Assembly: GCF_037126465.1 (NCBI RefSeq)
Contig: NC_088201.1
Coordinates: 24,784,550-24,848,549 of the forward strand
Length of the DNA: 64,000 nt
Direction: 5' to 3'
Source: Ornithodoros turicata
Lineage: Eukaryota > Arthropoda > Arachnida > Ixodida > Argasidae
Positions 21,375-35,200 of this stretch are shown piece by piece. The translations under genes were made by a program, and so were the position numbers. Numbering within the stretch: the stretch's first letter is position 1; each line of letters starts with the position of its first letter. The notes below the pieces were generated by a model. The model was not told the DNA's origin. It saw nothing but the letters and a program-made list of their open reading frames with translations, and ran no database searches.

Positions 21375-23059
21375 TTCGCGCCTTTGCTTATCTTTTCATG
21401 CGCATTTGCCGGGTTAGTAGCATACCCCCATCGCCCCCACCACCTGTAGCGTGTTGTTCCCCTAGCACCAGTTACATTTCGATAGAGTTTTTCTGATTTT
21501 CTGCCTGCTAGTAAGAATAAATAAGTTAATGTTCTTGCAAAAAATGCAAATCGCCGTCTCGCCGTGCTCTGTTCAACCTTCAACCAATCCCTGCTTGGCT
21601 CCTGGATTTTTTTCTTTGTTGGAAGCCAAGCCAAGACAGTGCTAAGACAAGTGACAAGTGTCCATGAGTGACGGCGGGAATTTGCTGTACATATCATGTA
21701 GAAAAATGACCAGCTCTATTTGTTTTGCCATAATTGGTCGTGAGTTCGAGAAATTGCGGGCCATTCATGCAGGCTATAGGTTTCTAGCTGACATGTTGGC
21801 TTCGTTACTTGCAGAGTGTACGTAAATGAATGTGGTGTCCTGAGCCTGCCTACCTGGTGAATTTGTGGTCTTTATTGTCTTTCCTTAAATGATGGCAGGA
21901 GACAACACGCACCACCCTCAAGGTGAGGAATTCTTGACAACTGTAGAACGAAGAAGTTTTTATTACTCACAGTTGTGATTCTCTAACACTCCAAAGCTAT
22001 TGAAGTTGAGATCCATGATGAGTAGCTCCTGAGCTTGGGCAACGAAGAAACACGACACATGGACGCGAGCTCAACGTAGTTGAGACCACTCAGCGGTGTA
22101 CACACTTTTGCGTATGTACGTACCGCCATAATGTGCAAATCATTGCATTTAGTATGCTTTTAAGAATTGCTATCACAAAGGACTGCAAGTTTAGTTTCAA
22201 AGGTGTCTTGTGTTGCTAAAGTACATCCTCAAATAACTTCGCACACACTTTCACGTCAAGCAAACGTCACGCTATACTGTGTTATGCTCATTCTCGGGCA
22301 ATGTCATAAATTTCAAAAGGCTGTTGCGGTTTACGGGGTAGCACTGCCTCATGCATGAAAATTTAGAGATTGCATCTGCCTTACTCGCAGAACTGTTCAC
22401 CTTTCGTCACCTGTTTGACATCATCATAACAGTAGACTTTTGTTAGAGAGCATGGACAATTAGTGAAGCACACGGGAAGCTGAAGATGGTTGTGACAGTT
22501 CGATACTGGTAGTTCATTACATATGTATGTGCTGTACTACACGTCAAAATGAATGACAAACAATTATTTTTCTATGTGACATGGTTAGAAGGTACAGGCT
22601 GTTGAGTACACTACTGCTCTGAGATATGACATTGGAGGAACGAGAGCTCCAAACATCCTATTTGGCCCTAGAAGTGCAACTTCACTTAAAGAATGAGGCC
22701 GAGGCAGACCACAATTTGGGATGACACAGACACGTAAGCCTCAAATGCCCCGAAATTAACAAGAATTCAAAGAACTCGGTGGGGGGGAAAGAGGTGCTGA
22801 CGCCAGGAATCGAACCTGGGTATTCTGATCAGAAGACCCAGGTTCGGTTCCTGGGTCTTCACCACCTCTTTTCCCTGAGTTGTTTGAACCTCACTTGCTG
22901 AGGGAACACTATTGATGTCATAGATGCATTTGCTTTGGTATTCGTGGATCTCATTTTCTATGCATTTATTAATTGCTTTACTATAGAACTTGGAACACTG
23001 ATTCACATTCATGCCAATAACCTTCTTTTTTTTTTTCATCTATTTCACATAAACTGGAG
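21375..23059. promoter_or_regulatory. Divergent WRNIP1/RTTN upstream region; RTTN N-terminal exons not identified
   Basis: About 1.7 kb between the WRNIP1 start codon and the first recognised RTTN exon. It should hold the WRNIP1 promoter, perhaps a shared promoter, and the first RTTN exons. I saw no convincing rotatin N-terminus. An open stretch at 22167-22358 (LILGQCHKFQKAVAVYGVAL) has the right flavour but no proof. A tRNA-like palindrome sits at 22791-22868. Confidence 0.4.
22791..22868. repeat. tRNA-like palindrome with two B-box motifs
   Basis: 78-base inverted repeat centred on ctgatcag. Each arm ends in a tRNA T-arm-like block: ggttcgattcc on the minus strand (22806-22816; exact Pol III B-box form) and ggttcggttcc on the plus strand (22841-22851). 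The A box and acceptor stem of a complete tRNA are absent, so this is a tRNA-derived repeat, not a tRNA gene. Confidence 0.65.
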
Positions 23060-23235
23060 CAACCCCTCATGCCCCCTTTAACGGAAATAGCACTTGTTGG
23101 GGGCTGGGGAACGTGGGCCAGATTAAGTTTCAATATCTCATCTATCGTTATGGCAGGTTCCTGCATAAATATTTTGCGGCTGCCATCGGCAAAACTCACG
23201 TCCCAAGACATGCAACTTCTCGAATCTGTATGTAG
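23060..23235 (+). CDS. RTTN: RTTN exon (first one recognised)
   Basis: Open frame ending LRLPSAKLTSQDMQLLE. The donor TGTAG|gtacgt leaves two bases, matching the next exon. The 5' boundary is uncertain: ctggag at 23054-23059 after a T-rich tract is the best acceptor. Confidence 0.6.
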
Positions 23236-26200
23236 GTACGTACATATCCCTAGTGTGAGGTAGCATGTGTCATGTTGACCTTGAATACTATGTGTTATTC
23301 TACTTCGTGTTCTATTTCGTATAACCAGTCTCAACAACTTTTTTTTTTTTTCTCTTCAAGCACCTTATGTGGGCATGATCAGAAAGCTGTCAAGTCAGCG
23401 TGCAATTTTATTTCAAGCTCTATGTCAAGAGACTACCCAGCTGAAATATTTCTCCAGAAACCTAGGATTCTGTTTGTAAGTTGCATACTTCTTTCCCCCT
23501 TGAAACCCCTAAGCACTCCCCCACTCCTACTTATGCACCTGCCCAGGCCTTAAACGTTATAACAGACAAGTTTACAGTGTATAATTGTATATAATGAAAA
23601 CAATCACTGATGTTGTTACTTCTTCCTTTATGTGTCAAACTTAGGCACTGTTGAAGTTGCTGACTGTTCCTTTCGAAGAAGATCACGTGCATGCTATCCA
23701 GTGTTTAGATGCAATTATAAGAGGCCTGCATCGACGCATCTTGTTTTATTTGCAACCTGACTTCTCCTGTAGCAAAGAAGGTGTGTACAGAGGGGACAAT
23801 ACTCATCCGATTTAGATAGTTATATGGTCCATAAACACATGTATCTTGTGTAATAAGCTGAGTGCTCTTTAATTTTGTATAACATACCGCTTTTAGGAGT
23901 TAGATTTTACAAGTGTGCATCTGAGCATTCCATTCACTGATGTATGCTAATATGCGTGCTATGGGCACAAAATATTACATTATCATCTAAGTTTATTCAG
24001 GAATACAAGTTGCTTAGACATGACATCTTCCGCGAGGGACGTTAAATATGGTGTGCTGTGTATTGAGATTCCTATGCACGTTTGAGAACCCCCCGGTGGC
24101 CAGAATTAATCTACAGGCCAACCACTGTGTCGTCTCTCATTATCTTAGTTGCCCTGCAACATAAAGCCGCAGTAAATTATCAGTTGTCATAATTTCATTC
24201 CAATCTTGAATGCCATTCTTTACGTAGCTTGTGCCACATGTTATAGGCATTTCATGAGCAAATGAGTGAACCCGTTAAGCAGGAAGTATCCGAATAAAAT
24301 ATGAATGCATGGAACTCTAATCATTCCTTAGTGTTGTCCCTTAGTATGCTCCACTGTATTTCATTTTTGAACTTATTTCAGAGAGTAGCTTTCTTTCAAG
24401 AAGTATAGGAGCATCAAGCTCTTTTTCAACAGAATATTTCCAGCCTTACAGTGTTGCCAATGAAACAGACGATGAGAGTGCCTTCTCTTTACAAAGGTAA
24501 TGCCTTTCATTACGCAAAAAAATACAATGAAAGAACAGTGCTAAGACTTTCAGACTTTAAGAAATACATTTTTTGGATAGCTTTTGCATTTGCCAAGATC
24601 TTAAATGGAAGTATAGTCATGTTCGACTTAAGAAATACACCTCGGGTGCTCCAGTTAATCCAGGTGCCCCAGTACCTTCTAATACTTCTCTGCTGTATAG
24701 TATCAGCATAAAAATAGCATTTGTAAATCATAGGCACAACATGAACAGATTCAATGTGCCACACTATACTTCCCACATGTAGCCTTTCTGATGCGAAAAA
24801 CAGGAGGAGGACATGCCTGCAAGGCCATTCATAAGTACCACAGAAGTATACTAGTAAATGCCTCTAATCCTGCGTGTTTATTTTTTAGTGTTATTGCTTT
24901 GTTTACTTGAAATTCCTTGCTATTATGATTTTTTACAGGTTTATTAGAATATGTTTATGAATAAATGGAAGTCATGAATACAACTTCTGGAGTGTTTCTA
25001 ATGAGACTAGTTCTACATTGCTTGTTGACAGTTGCATGTGACTCATATTTTGTACTAGCATATGACATTACAAGTGAGTAATGCACTGCATGTTGTTTCC
25101 GAGCAGGTTACAGGAAGGAGGAGGCATGCGAAATGCAATATCTGTGGAATATCTAACCATTCCAGACTTTTGTGGCATGATAATGCGGACATTGCTGCCT
25201 TTGTTGCGAGCATCTCCCATTCATTGTTTTGCGTCTGTACATAAAGTGTTGCTGTCTACACTCTCCCTATTGAAAGGAACTGTTAAGCCTTGTGTTTTGT
25301 TGGAACCATATGTGGAAAGAACTGTTCTGGTAAGCTAAATCCGTTTTGTAAAACATACTTCTAGTATACAGGGTGTCCTAGAAAACGTGTCATTGAATTA
25401 TAATAAAAAAACTGCGCCACCTAGAAACATGCGTTCAACGGCATTTGTTATTACTAGGTTTTTGCCACCTCCTGAGGTGAATGTAATCTAACTTGAGTTT
25501 TATTATGTCAATTTTTACGAACTGAACTCGAAAATTTGCCAAGTAAAGGTGGGATAAAAATCCCACCAATGTGAAGTGCGTGCCGAACTTACTCAAGTTC
25601 ATGATAATTGATATGGATATATAGGAGCTATCCCATCGGAAAAAATAGCCGAACATCATGTGTTTTGGAGCGCAAACAGCCTAGCGCTCGACGACTTTTT
25701 GCACGCCCTCATTGTCAGTCCGACAAAAGGAGGTTGCTAAACTCAGCCCACACAGAAAGAGATAAGACAGGCATGGCTTATCGCATCCAGCTTCTGTTGA
25801 GATCGTGCCTTCTCTCTCCCAATTTCAAGAACTGTAACTTTTTCTACTGTCCCTATGTGGGCTGAGTTTAGCAACCTCCTTTTGTCGGACTGACAACGAG
25901 GTCACTCAAAAAGTCGTCGTGCGCTAGGCTCTTGGTGCTCCGAAAAGCATGATGTTCGGCTATTTTTTCCGATGGGATAGCCCCTCAATATCCCTGTCAG
26001 TTATCATGAATTAGAGTTAATTTGGCATGTGCTTCACATTGGTGGGATAAAAAAGGGACCTTTACTTTGCAAATTTTCGAATTCAGTTCGTAAAAATTGA
26101 CATAATAAAACTTACATTACATTACGAAGCAAGATGAAAGTCACTGAAGCTAACCTTTTCAGTGACTTTCATCTTGCTTCGTTAATTTCTTAGGCAATTT

Positions 26201-29200
26201 GAGGCTTTGTATGTAATTGTCCCTTCTATGTTGTTCCAGCCTCAGAACATCAGTTCTCTCATGTTAAATTACATTACATTCACATCAGGAGGTGGTAAGA
26301 ACAAATGCTGTTGGCCGCATGATTCTAGGTGGCGTAGTTTTCCTATTATAATTCAATGATACGTTTTCTGGGACACCCTGTATGCTTATGAGCTATAGTC
26401 AGTGACAACATAAGTCATACACTTGACCCCCCCCCCCCCCCCCCCCCCCCCCACAAGAATCGCTCAGCGCAGGGGAATGTAGTGCGGCGCGGCCAAGTGG
26501 GAACTGGAGGCAGAGAGAGAGCCGACTCTACAAGCGGGGGCGTCATGCAAAAGCTGGTAGTCAATCGCAGGAGCCTTCCACGGATGAGTGGGCGGTCCCA
26601 ATAGACCAGTTCAGAAAATCCCAGTGTGCTTAGCGCCGCTTCGAACTGTGGGAGTTTACTAATCCGAAAGAAGCGGGTGGCCTCCAAATTATTCCGATTT
26701 CTCCCCTGCCGGTCTATTGTCCACGACGTGTCAAGGTCAGCGAAAGCGAGTGTGAAGGATTATTCTTAGTTCCCCCGCTCAGCAAGCGCCCAGGATGCAA
26801 TGCGTGCGCAAAGAGCACTGGGATTTTCTGAACTCGTCTATTGTAGGAGTTAAGTTGTCACTGACTATAAACAGAATGCAGATGCTAACGAACTCAACTG
26901 TGATTCTTCAATCATCGAGTTCAGAATGCCACTTTATATTTTGTAAGGGAATAGCACTGCTGTACCTACATTTCCTGCAGTGCTCTTTAAAACCCGTCGT
27001 GCCAAATCCAGCTATGCCTTCATATTGAACTGACACATTTCCTTTGTTGATCATTTATTGTTATCAGGGACTCCTACCATTTAATGGGATGTTGATGTAC
27101 ATTGCTACAAAATTGCCTGCTGTGCCATAGTGTTGAAAATTATTCTCTGCATCCGATTGGGAATTTGGCATGACAAGTGTTTAAATGAAAGAATTGCTGA
27201 ACTGAAAATTTGTCAGGAGGAGCATTAACAAACAAATGGGGAGCCTTAGCATATTTCATTTCCTCATGAAGTAAGGCTATCCATCCACCCAAATTTGCAC
27301 TACGTACTGTATTAATGCTGTGTAATGGAACAACTGTATTATATAGGGTGTTTATTTTTATTCGTTACAGAATTTTTATTAAAAAACTAGCAGAGCAAAA
27401 TAGATGCCGTTTTTGCAGTTGAGTTCTACGGCCTCTGACATCCCCTCGAAGAAAGTATGCAACTACAAGATGACTAATTACCTAAAATTCATTGATTAAC
27501 TCTTTAATTAAGGGATTTTGGGCAAAAGCGGGAGATCAGAATGAGAGACCATCCTAGTTGAAAGCCATTCTACATTTAAAAAATCCTGAAACACGCACCT
27601 GCGTTAAGATATCCATCCCCGAATTTTGATATGCAAATGAGCCGAAACTGAAAAAGTGCGCATGAGAGGCACATCACCTTCGCTGACTTATCTGGGCAGG
27701 AAAGTGGTTTACCTGGCCCGCAGGTTGGCACCTACTCCAATCATCTCTGTCGCCCCAAATCACGTGGCCCTCTGACGTGAAATGAGGGCTGTACCCCTGC
27801 GTTCCAGTTCGCCGCGGTTTCGGCTCATTTGCATATCAAAATTTGGGGGTGGATATCTTCACGCACATGCGTGTTTCAGGATTTTTTAAACGTGGAATGG
27901 CTTTCAACTAGGATGGTCTCTCATTCTGATTTCCCTCTTTTGCCTGAAATACCCTAAATAAAGAGTTTATTAATGAATTTTGGGTAATTAGTCATCTTGT
28001 AGTTGCATACTATCTTCTAGGGGATGTCAGCCTGGCCGTAGAACTCAACTGCAAAAACGGCATCTATTTTTACTCTGCTAGTTTTTTAAAATAAAAATTA
28101 TGTAACGAATAAAAATAAACACCCTGTATTTATCATCGACTGCAATATCGTTAGGAGTTTGTCTAATGTTGCTATCTCTGCTATACCTGTTCACAGGAAC
28201 AAGACTTGAAGACGTGCATGCAGGAACTGGAGATTTGCATGACATTTTACAAGAAAAATTTCCGGTGTGGGGGGCATGCTGATGATCGTTTGCTCTATAT
28301 CGCAGTTGCTGTTTTGACATGGAAATTTCTTGATGCTGTTGTGGGTGTGAACAATGTAAGCATTATCCATGCTGTGCATTTTATCCGAGATATTCTGTTG
28401 TTCTATCAGTTTTTAATTGTCTACGTGACACTGGCATAGTTACTGCAATTAATGATATGATGGTGCAGAACACTAATGACAGGTGTTTTCTTTTTCTTTT
28501 TTTCATTTCACGGACAGGTTTTCAAAACTAATAATGTGTTATTTGATGCAAGTCTTACGTTATGGTCACATTTGTGACTGCCATCATCTCTTTTGCTGCT
28601 TCTACTTTTTATCTTCTGGATTTTAATGCAAATGAATGTTTTTTTCTCGATATGGTTTTGCATCTGAATGGTGAATATAAGTGCTTTTGGTCTTGGTCAG
28701 TAAGTGCTTGGTCAATTAGAAGAGTTCAGATGATCAGATTAGAAGAGTTAAAGAGGTGCATATAAATGCATGTTTTGCACGTTATGGCATATTTTGCATG
28801 AATATGCAACAATAGTGCATATTTTGATATAATTTCAGGTGGCCAGGTGCGAGAGCACCAACATAGCCTGAGTCGCCACCTTCTTTTTTATTGTGGAAGG
28901 TTTGGGTCCTCTTTTGCAAAAATCCTGATCAGAATCAAATATTTTCGATGTTTCGTTGGGGGAAAGTTCCAACTCTCGCCCTGGCTGCTCCACTGCATGA
29001 AATAGATTCAGTATCAAAGCAGTGTGAAGTGCACAATGCTCACAATTGTTGGAGATATTTTCTTACAGCAGTGCCCCAGGCTCGCGGCTTTGCCTGGTGT
29101 CAGAGTGCCTCTGCTGCGCATGCATGGCCGACGGGCTGAATTTCATCGCCTCTTTGATGGTTACAATAACAGACGGCATTCGCCCCTGTAAAATGCTATA

Positions 29201-32200
29201 TTCTTTCGAACAGCTTCTTTAATACAAATCAGACATAATTCAGGACCAAACACTCCAGTGGGCAAGCACAGCAGAGGTCTGGTTTTACCCTGACTCACAC
29301 TACATGCAAGCCTGACTCACATATTTGTCGCACAAGTCTTCTTTGTGGTGTTCTTTTGAACAAAGGAGACATTATTTTTAGGGGCTCTCGAATTCAAATC
29401 GAATATCATTTACTCGAATTATTCGATTCGCGAATCGAGTATCCAATATTCCACGATACCACCCCGAAAGTGGGCTTCACCTGATGCTTCTCAGCATTAG
29501 GTGAAGCCTGCTTTACAATATTGCCAGTGCTGCAGGACCAACACAGGTGGACAGATTTTGTTTAGCAGTTTGTTTAGATAATGTTAGCCCAAATTTTTTT
29601 GTGTGTGTATACTTCGCTTGAGGAAGGGACAGCATCCCTTCCATGTGCACTTTAGCGGTACTGGCGGGGGATTTTCATTTGATGTTTGGGAGGTTGCCTT
29701 TGAAAGCTATGACTCTTAAATAATATCTGTAGCCTAGCCACAGAAATGGTGTCTTGAAGATGTCCCTTACATTTAAAATTTCAGCAATGCAACTTCCCCA
29801 GGGAAGACATACGCACTCCAGCAAAGAAGCTAAAGCACACTCATGACAAAGCTGAGGCACGACGCCAATTTGTTTAGTTTCATAAGTGATGTGTGGATGT
29901 TCAAAAAGAATTACAGCCTCATCTCTGTAACATGCCACAGCCTTACATAAAATTCTGAAATAAAGATTATTACACCAGCAAGTGTAGACTAACCAGAAAA
30001 GCAGGAAACACTGCCGTGTAAGATTAAAGTGTAGGGGTTTCCCACTGAAGAATTGCATGTCTCTCTCTTATGACAGTTAATGCAAGAAAAATTGTGCTAA
30101 AGCCATGGGCTACAAATTGCAGACTTTTAGTGCAAAAGCCATATATATATCGCAAAATGTGGACGAATATTCTATATCCGATTCGGTATTCAGCATTTTC
30201 TCTCTCATTTGATTCGACTTCAAAAATTTGGATTTGCACACCCTTAATTTATTTTACTGTATGGACCCTACCAAAATGCTCATATTTTGTCAAATATGCA
30301 TTCAATGCAGTGTTTTCTTACCAAGAACAAGAAAAAACATTGTATATATTCAGAGATTTTACTGCATATTTCAAAGATATGTAGTGCATATTTATCCGCA
30401 CTGTAATCATGTGTCTGTAGAGTGATGTTGCTTGTAATCAGTCGGTCAAGCCAATCCCATAAAGTTGGCCTGAAGCTTATGCTGTATCAGATGTGTTGTT
30501 ATTTCTGCAATCATTTTTACTGATTATTACAAATATAATTTGCTTTTCAGTCTCCTCTGGTTTTACCAACGTTCCTCAAGACTGCACTTGAGGACGTTGT
30601 CATGGACAGTGCCTTTCGAAATGCTTATCCAGTTGTGCACTCCAGTCTTCTTCAGTATGCCTCTCTTAGTGATGTCACCTTCCGGGATGTGTATAAATTG
30701 AAAGAGTTCCTAGCTGAATCAGTGATATCTGCACAGAAGTTCTTCAAGATGAGCCAATCGAATGTTGTATGTTGGCTACCTTCCTGTTTCCTTTTATCTG
30801 CTATAGTGTGATATGAATGAGAGACAAATGAGGCATTGCTATTACTGCTGTTATGATGGAGTTGTATGATTGGCTGGCGAGTGACGTTCATTTTGGAATG
30901 TAACACTCGAAAACTTCTTTGCAGAGCCCAAGTGAACTGGTTGCATTCTATAATCTGTTTGCTGATTCTCTGCCTTGCCTCCCCTATCTGCCAAATAAGA
31001 ACATGATAAAGGAATTTATCATTGCTTATTCCAGCATGTAAGTAAGGAATTAGGGCTCTATCAGCTGTAATACAATGTAGGTAGCGTATTTACCCACACA
31101 ACTAACACACTCCCAACTTGGGTGCCCCAATTTTGATACTTGCTTCTTGCCACATACTTAATGCACTGCTATTCTAGCAGCACAGTTGGCCTGTATTATG
31201 CAGTGCCATACACCGCATCATGAGTTAGTGCAAGACTCGTGCATGTCTTTTTGGAGAGAAAGGCCATGCCAACCAACTAAGATGAAGACACTGAATATTA
31301 GGAGAAGGGGAAATGAACAGTGAAGCACAGTGTGACAACATGTGGCAAAGCAAAGTGTGGCAGTGTGGCAAAGACTAGAAACACCTTTGCTGTCTGTCTC
31401 CCTGTCTCATTCCTTTTTTGCACCATCAGTTACTACGATGGTACTTTGGGTTTGACTCAGTATTTTTCTGCCTATGTTTAACACAGTATACTGTAGTGCA
31501 TTTAATGTCCAACAGTAACACATTTAATTTTGAACCTGCTTTTATGAAAAGCTGCTGAAGCAAAGGGTGGGTGGGTAAGGTACACAGAACCATGGAATTA
31601 CTATTGACTGATCATGCAAATAAGGCTTGAATACTGTATGCCCCAACACCCAGTATGCAGGTATGCGAGTATGCACACATGCAGGCAGGCAGGCACACAC
31701 AAACAAACACTTACATAGGGCCTCGAGTTTTTATGGCAAAACCCATTTCTACCTCCCGATTTTCATCATTGTCACTAAGGGTGAAACCACAGTTGTTTCG
31801 CGGCGCTAACACTGAATTAAAAAAAAACTAAGGGTAAAACCCGAAAACTAACTTGGCAAAGTGCCAATTCAGCTACCAATATGGGCATTGCAGAATGCTT
31901 AGGGCCGCACACTCAGCATGGCCGTTTCGTACCTCATGTTCATGTGTAATGCGAGAGGCGCTCCTTTTTTATTTTCGACCTGAAAATCTGCTTTTCCTCC
32001 TGATATCGTCTGATCTTACCCGGTTTTATGGTTCATGAAATAAAGCTAAATTTTTACCCCCCAATTTTCAAAAAACATAAAACCCGGAAAACACAAGGCC
32101 CTACACGTACAGACACAGATGATACTGTATACTTGATGTGGCATTCTTTTGGTATAGTCTGTCTGGGGAAAATTTAACTACGAGACCAAACTTCCAGAGT

Positions 32201-35200
32201 TTCTAACTGCCTTTAATTAATGCTGAGGAGTTGTTTTTCTATACTACAGGTTTGTGTACTCCAGTGATGCTGCAAATTCGATGGCCTGCACTACATTATT
32301 GCAGTTACTCAAACATTCTGATGCTAGTGTTAGGCAAGAGGCCTGGGAGTGCTGCACACAAATTGTTAAGGTAATCTTTTTCTACTTTTGAGCACCAAGT
32401 TTTAAATTACAATGGTAAGCCTAATATGGTAAGCCTCTAAATCAGGGGCGGATCCAGACCCTCGGTTTAGGGGGCGGTCCCTTTGTCAAAGCGCGTAGCG
32501 GGGAGGCGAGAGAGGGAAATCCAATGTATAAACTGACGTTTTGGAAGTGGGCGATCGCCCTCCCTCCCCCCTGGATCCGCCAGTGCTCTAAACAAACTTA
32601 CCTCCTGAGGTAAGTGTTGTTTGATAAAGCTGTTGTTTTGTAGAGCTTCTTTTCCGCTGGATTGTAAATATGTTACTGTAGTGGAAAATAAATTTTAGTG
32701 ATTAGCAAGTGTAACAGTCGAGATTGTTAAGTGGAAGTTTGTGCAATGTGGATGCTGCACACCCCTAATTATTTACTGCTCTGCTCATTTTCTGATCACA
32801 TTTTAGAATGCATTGCCACCAGACAGTGTCTCATCAATCCCTGAATCTAAGCTCCAGCGCATTCAGTTCATACTTCAACACGATATCGTAACATGTATAG
32901 CCACCTGTGGCCTCCAAGAGAATTATAAGGTTAGTTTCGCAGTTTGCTGTGTCACGAAGTTATTTTTGTTATTTTCACATGCATCTTACACTGTGTTGCT
33001 TTGGTTTCTTGACAGGATATTTCTGACAACTGTGCCGCTTTGTTAACAAGCTTACTACATAGTAGGTGGCTTCTGTCTCCAAAGAACTGGAGAGAAATAT
33101 TGTTGTGCCTTTCACCTGCATATCCTATACTTCAGGTGTGCATTCCTCAATGCCGTGACATCAATATAAAACAAACACATAATTTGTGCATAAACACCTT
33201 TGAATTCACCTTCTAGTGCTATACAGATGCTGACACTACTCTGGGAGGCTATATGCTTACCATGTGTAATCCTGACACACTGGATGGTGTCGTTTCACTG
33301 TCTACATTGGAGTGTCTCATGAGTAACCTAAGGAACCTATTTTGTGTCAATGACAAGTAGGTTACTTCCTCCATATCTTGTTTGAAGATGAATGTTTTCA
33401 ACACATTTTATGAACAAGACTACACTTTACCCAGTAAACCAGAAATATCCCAGGTACGTCCCACAAAGGTCGCATATGTCTGCCACATCTATGCGACGTT
33501 ACCTGTACGTCCAGACTGTGACTTTCAAAAATATCTTGTTTCAAAAATAAAAAAAAGTGGGACAAACCATAGTCGCCAGGACGTACATGCGACGTCTACG
33601 GGCTCTCTGCAATGATCCATGGGATATCCAAACATCCAATTTGGGATATCAGGTGGACATCTCCTAGACGTCTATGGTTTACTGGGTACAGGGTGTCTCA
33701 AAGCAGAAATTTTGACTTAATGTTATGTTCCCAGCAAATCATATACATTCCAGGTACAGGTACCAGGTATGCCAGCAAGGCATACACAGGTACAGGTAAG
33801 GCTGGTGATATCGCCAATTGGATGTTCGGATATCCATGGGAGCTTCACAGAGAACCTGTTTACGTAGAAAGTACATCCATGCAACGGCCAGATTCCTACT
33901 GTTTTCACATCCCAAAACCATCGCATGGACACCTATTTTGGATGTTCTGGGGATATTTTAAAATTCATGCTGTTTTTGTGTTGAATCAATTTGCAATTGA
34001 TAGTCTACTGTAGCAAATGTCGCACACACTAATTAAACAAAAAGGAAATCTTTACTTTTGGCAGCATATCGGCAACACTGCGTGACCAGCGTAAGTGCAG
34101 TAACCCCACTGGAGGAGGGGTATCCAGCGACCTTTCGGCCGTAATCCAAGACATGGTCCACCCATGCAGACTGCGTTAACAAATGTGCTCTCACCATATG
34201 AGAAGCAGGCTTCCTTTATGGCTTGTCTTTGCCCTCCACCGCGTACGCGAATTTGAAGAGAGAACAGAGCATATAGGGTATTTGTCATCAAGTAGCCTCC
34301 TATTGACGCACTGAATGGAGCATATACTGAAATACAAATTGTTGGAATACGTTCATTAAGTGTAGTGTGGCGTAACACGTTTGCAACGGTGATAACGTCT
34401 TTGCAGTTAACCTGTGTCTCTGCAAACGACGTCAGCGTATACCCGCTAATGTCCGCTACCGTCTATAATGTGATTACTTGGTAACTAAAGTTGTAAACCC
34501 AAAAATTTTCCCAGTTTGCTTACGTCATTCCACTAAACATCACATGTCCGTGATACCTCCACAAAATACGGTGCGCTTTGTCCTTTCTTTTTACATCTAG
34601 CAGATGTCCCTGGGATATAGAAAGTGGGACAATTTTCGACGTCACATTGTGGACGTACAGGTAATGTCTGGTAGACATCGCGGACATATGTGACGTGTGC
34701 GACTTTTGTGGGACATTCATGGGATATTTCTGGTGTACTGGGTTGTGATGTAACTGATACTAATGAACATGACAAGTGCCCAAGTCAGTCATATGCTTAT
34801 TGTTTTCACTAGAAAACCTATGGAACTCTTATTTATGACTTTTGTTCCAGGACGAAAGAAAAAGCACTGCACTACCTTTTGAGACTGCTTGCACAACAGG
34901 AGGATTCTGATGCCCGTGCTCCTCGGATTCAGAATGTGGCTAACAACATAAACCTGACGGGAATATTTCATTCAGATGCTTCATCCAATGTGCTATTCTC
35001 AATGCGTAAGGCTAATGCAACAGAACAGGTGAACATAATTTTATACTGCTCATATTTACTGTTGCAAATATAGGTAATTATGTCGGGATTATTAGTTAGT
35101 AGTAATGTATCTGCTACCTAAATCTATTAGGGCTGTAATTAGTGGTGGTAATCATGACTAACTTGTTTGCTACCTCACCATTTTATCGGGATGCATGTAG

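Noticed and set aside
22167..22358. Possible RTTN N-terminal exon (LILGQCHKFQKAVAVYGVAL)
   Set aside because: Hydrophobic helix pattern only; no convincing rotatin signature and no matching splice sites.
22627..22725. 32-codon ATG frame (MTLEERELQTSYLALEVQL) upstream of RTTN
   Set aside because: Short, acidic and alpha-helical looking, but ends in a stop without a donor and has no relation to the rotatin start.
22795..22865. tRNA gene
   Set aside because: Only T-arm/B-box sequence is present, duplicated and inverted; there is no D arm, A box or acceptor stem.
22981..23337. 118-codon minus-strand open frame over the first RTTN exon
   Set aside because: It has protein-like composition, but the plus-strand reading there joins in phase to the clear rotatin exon at 23361 and has a consensus donor. 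The minus frame matches nothing I know.
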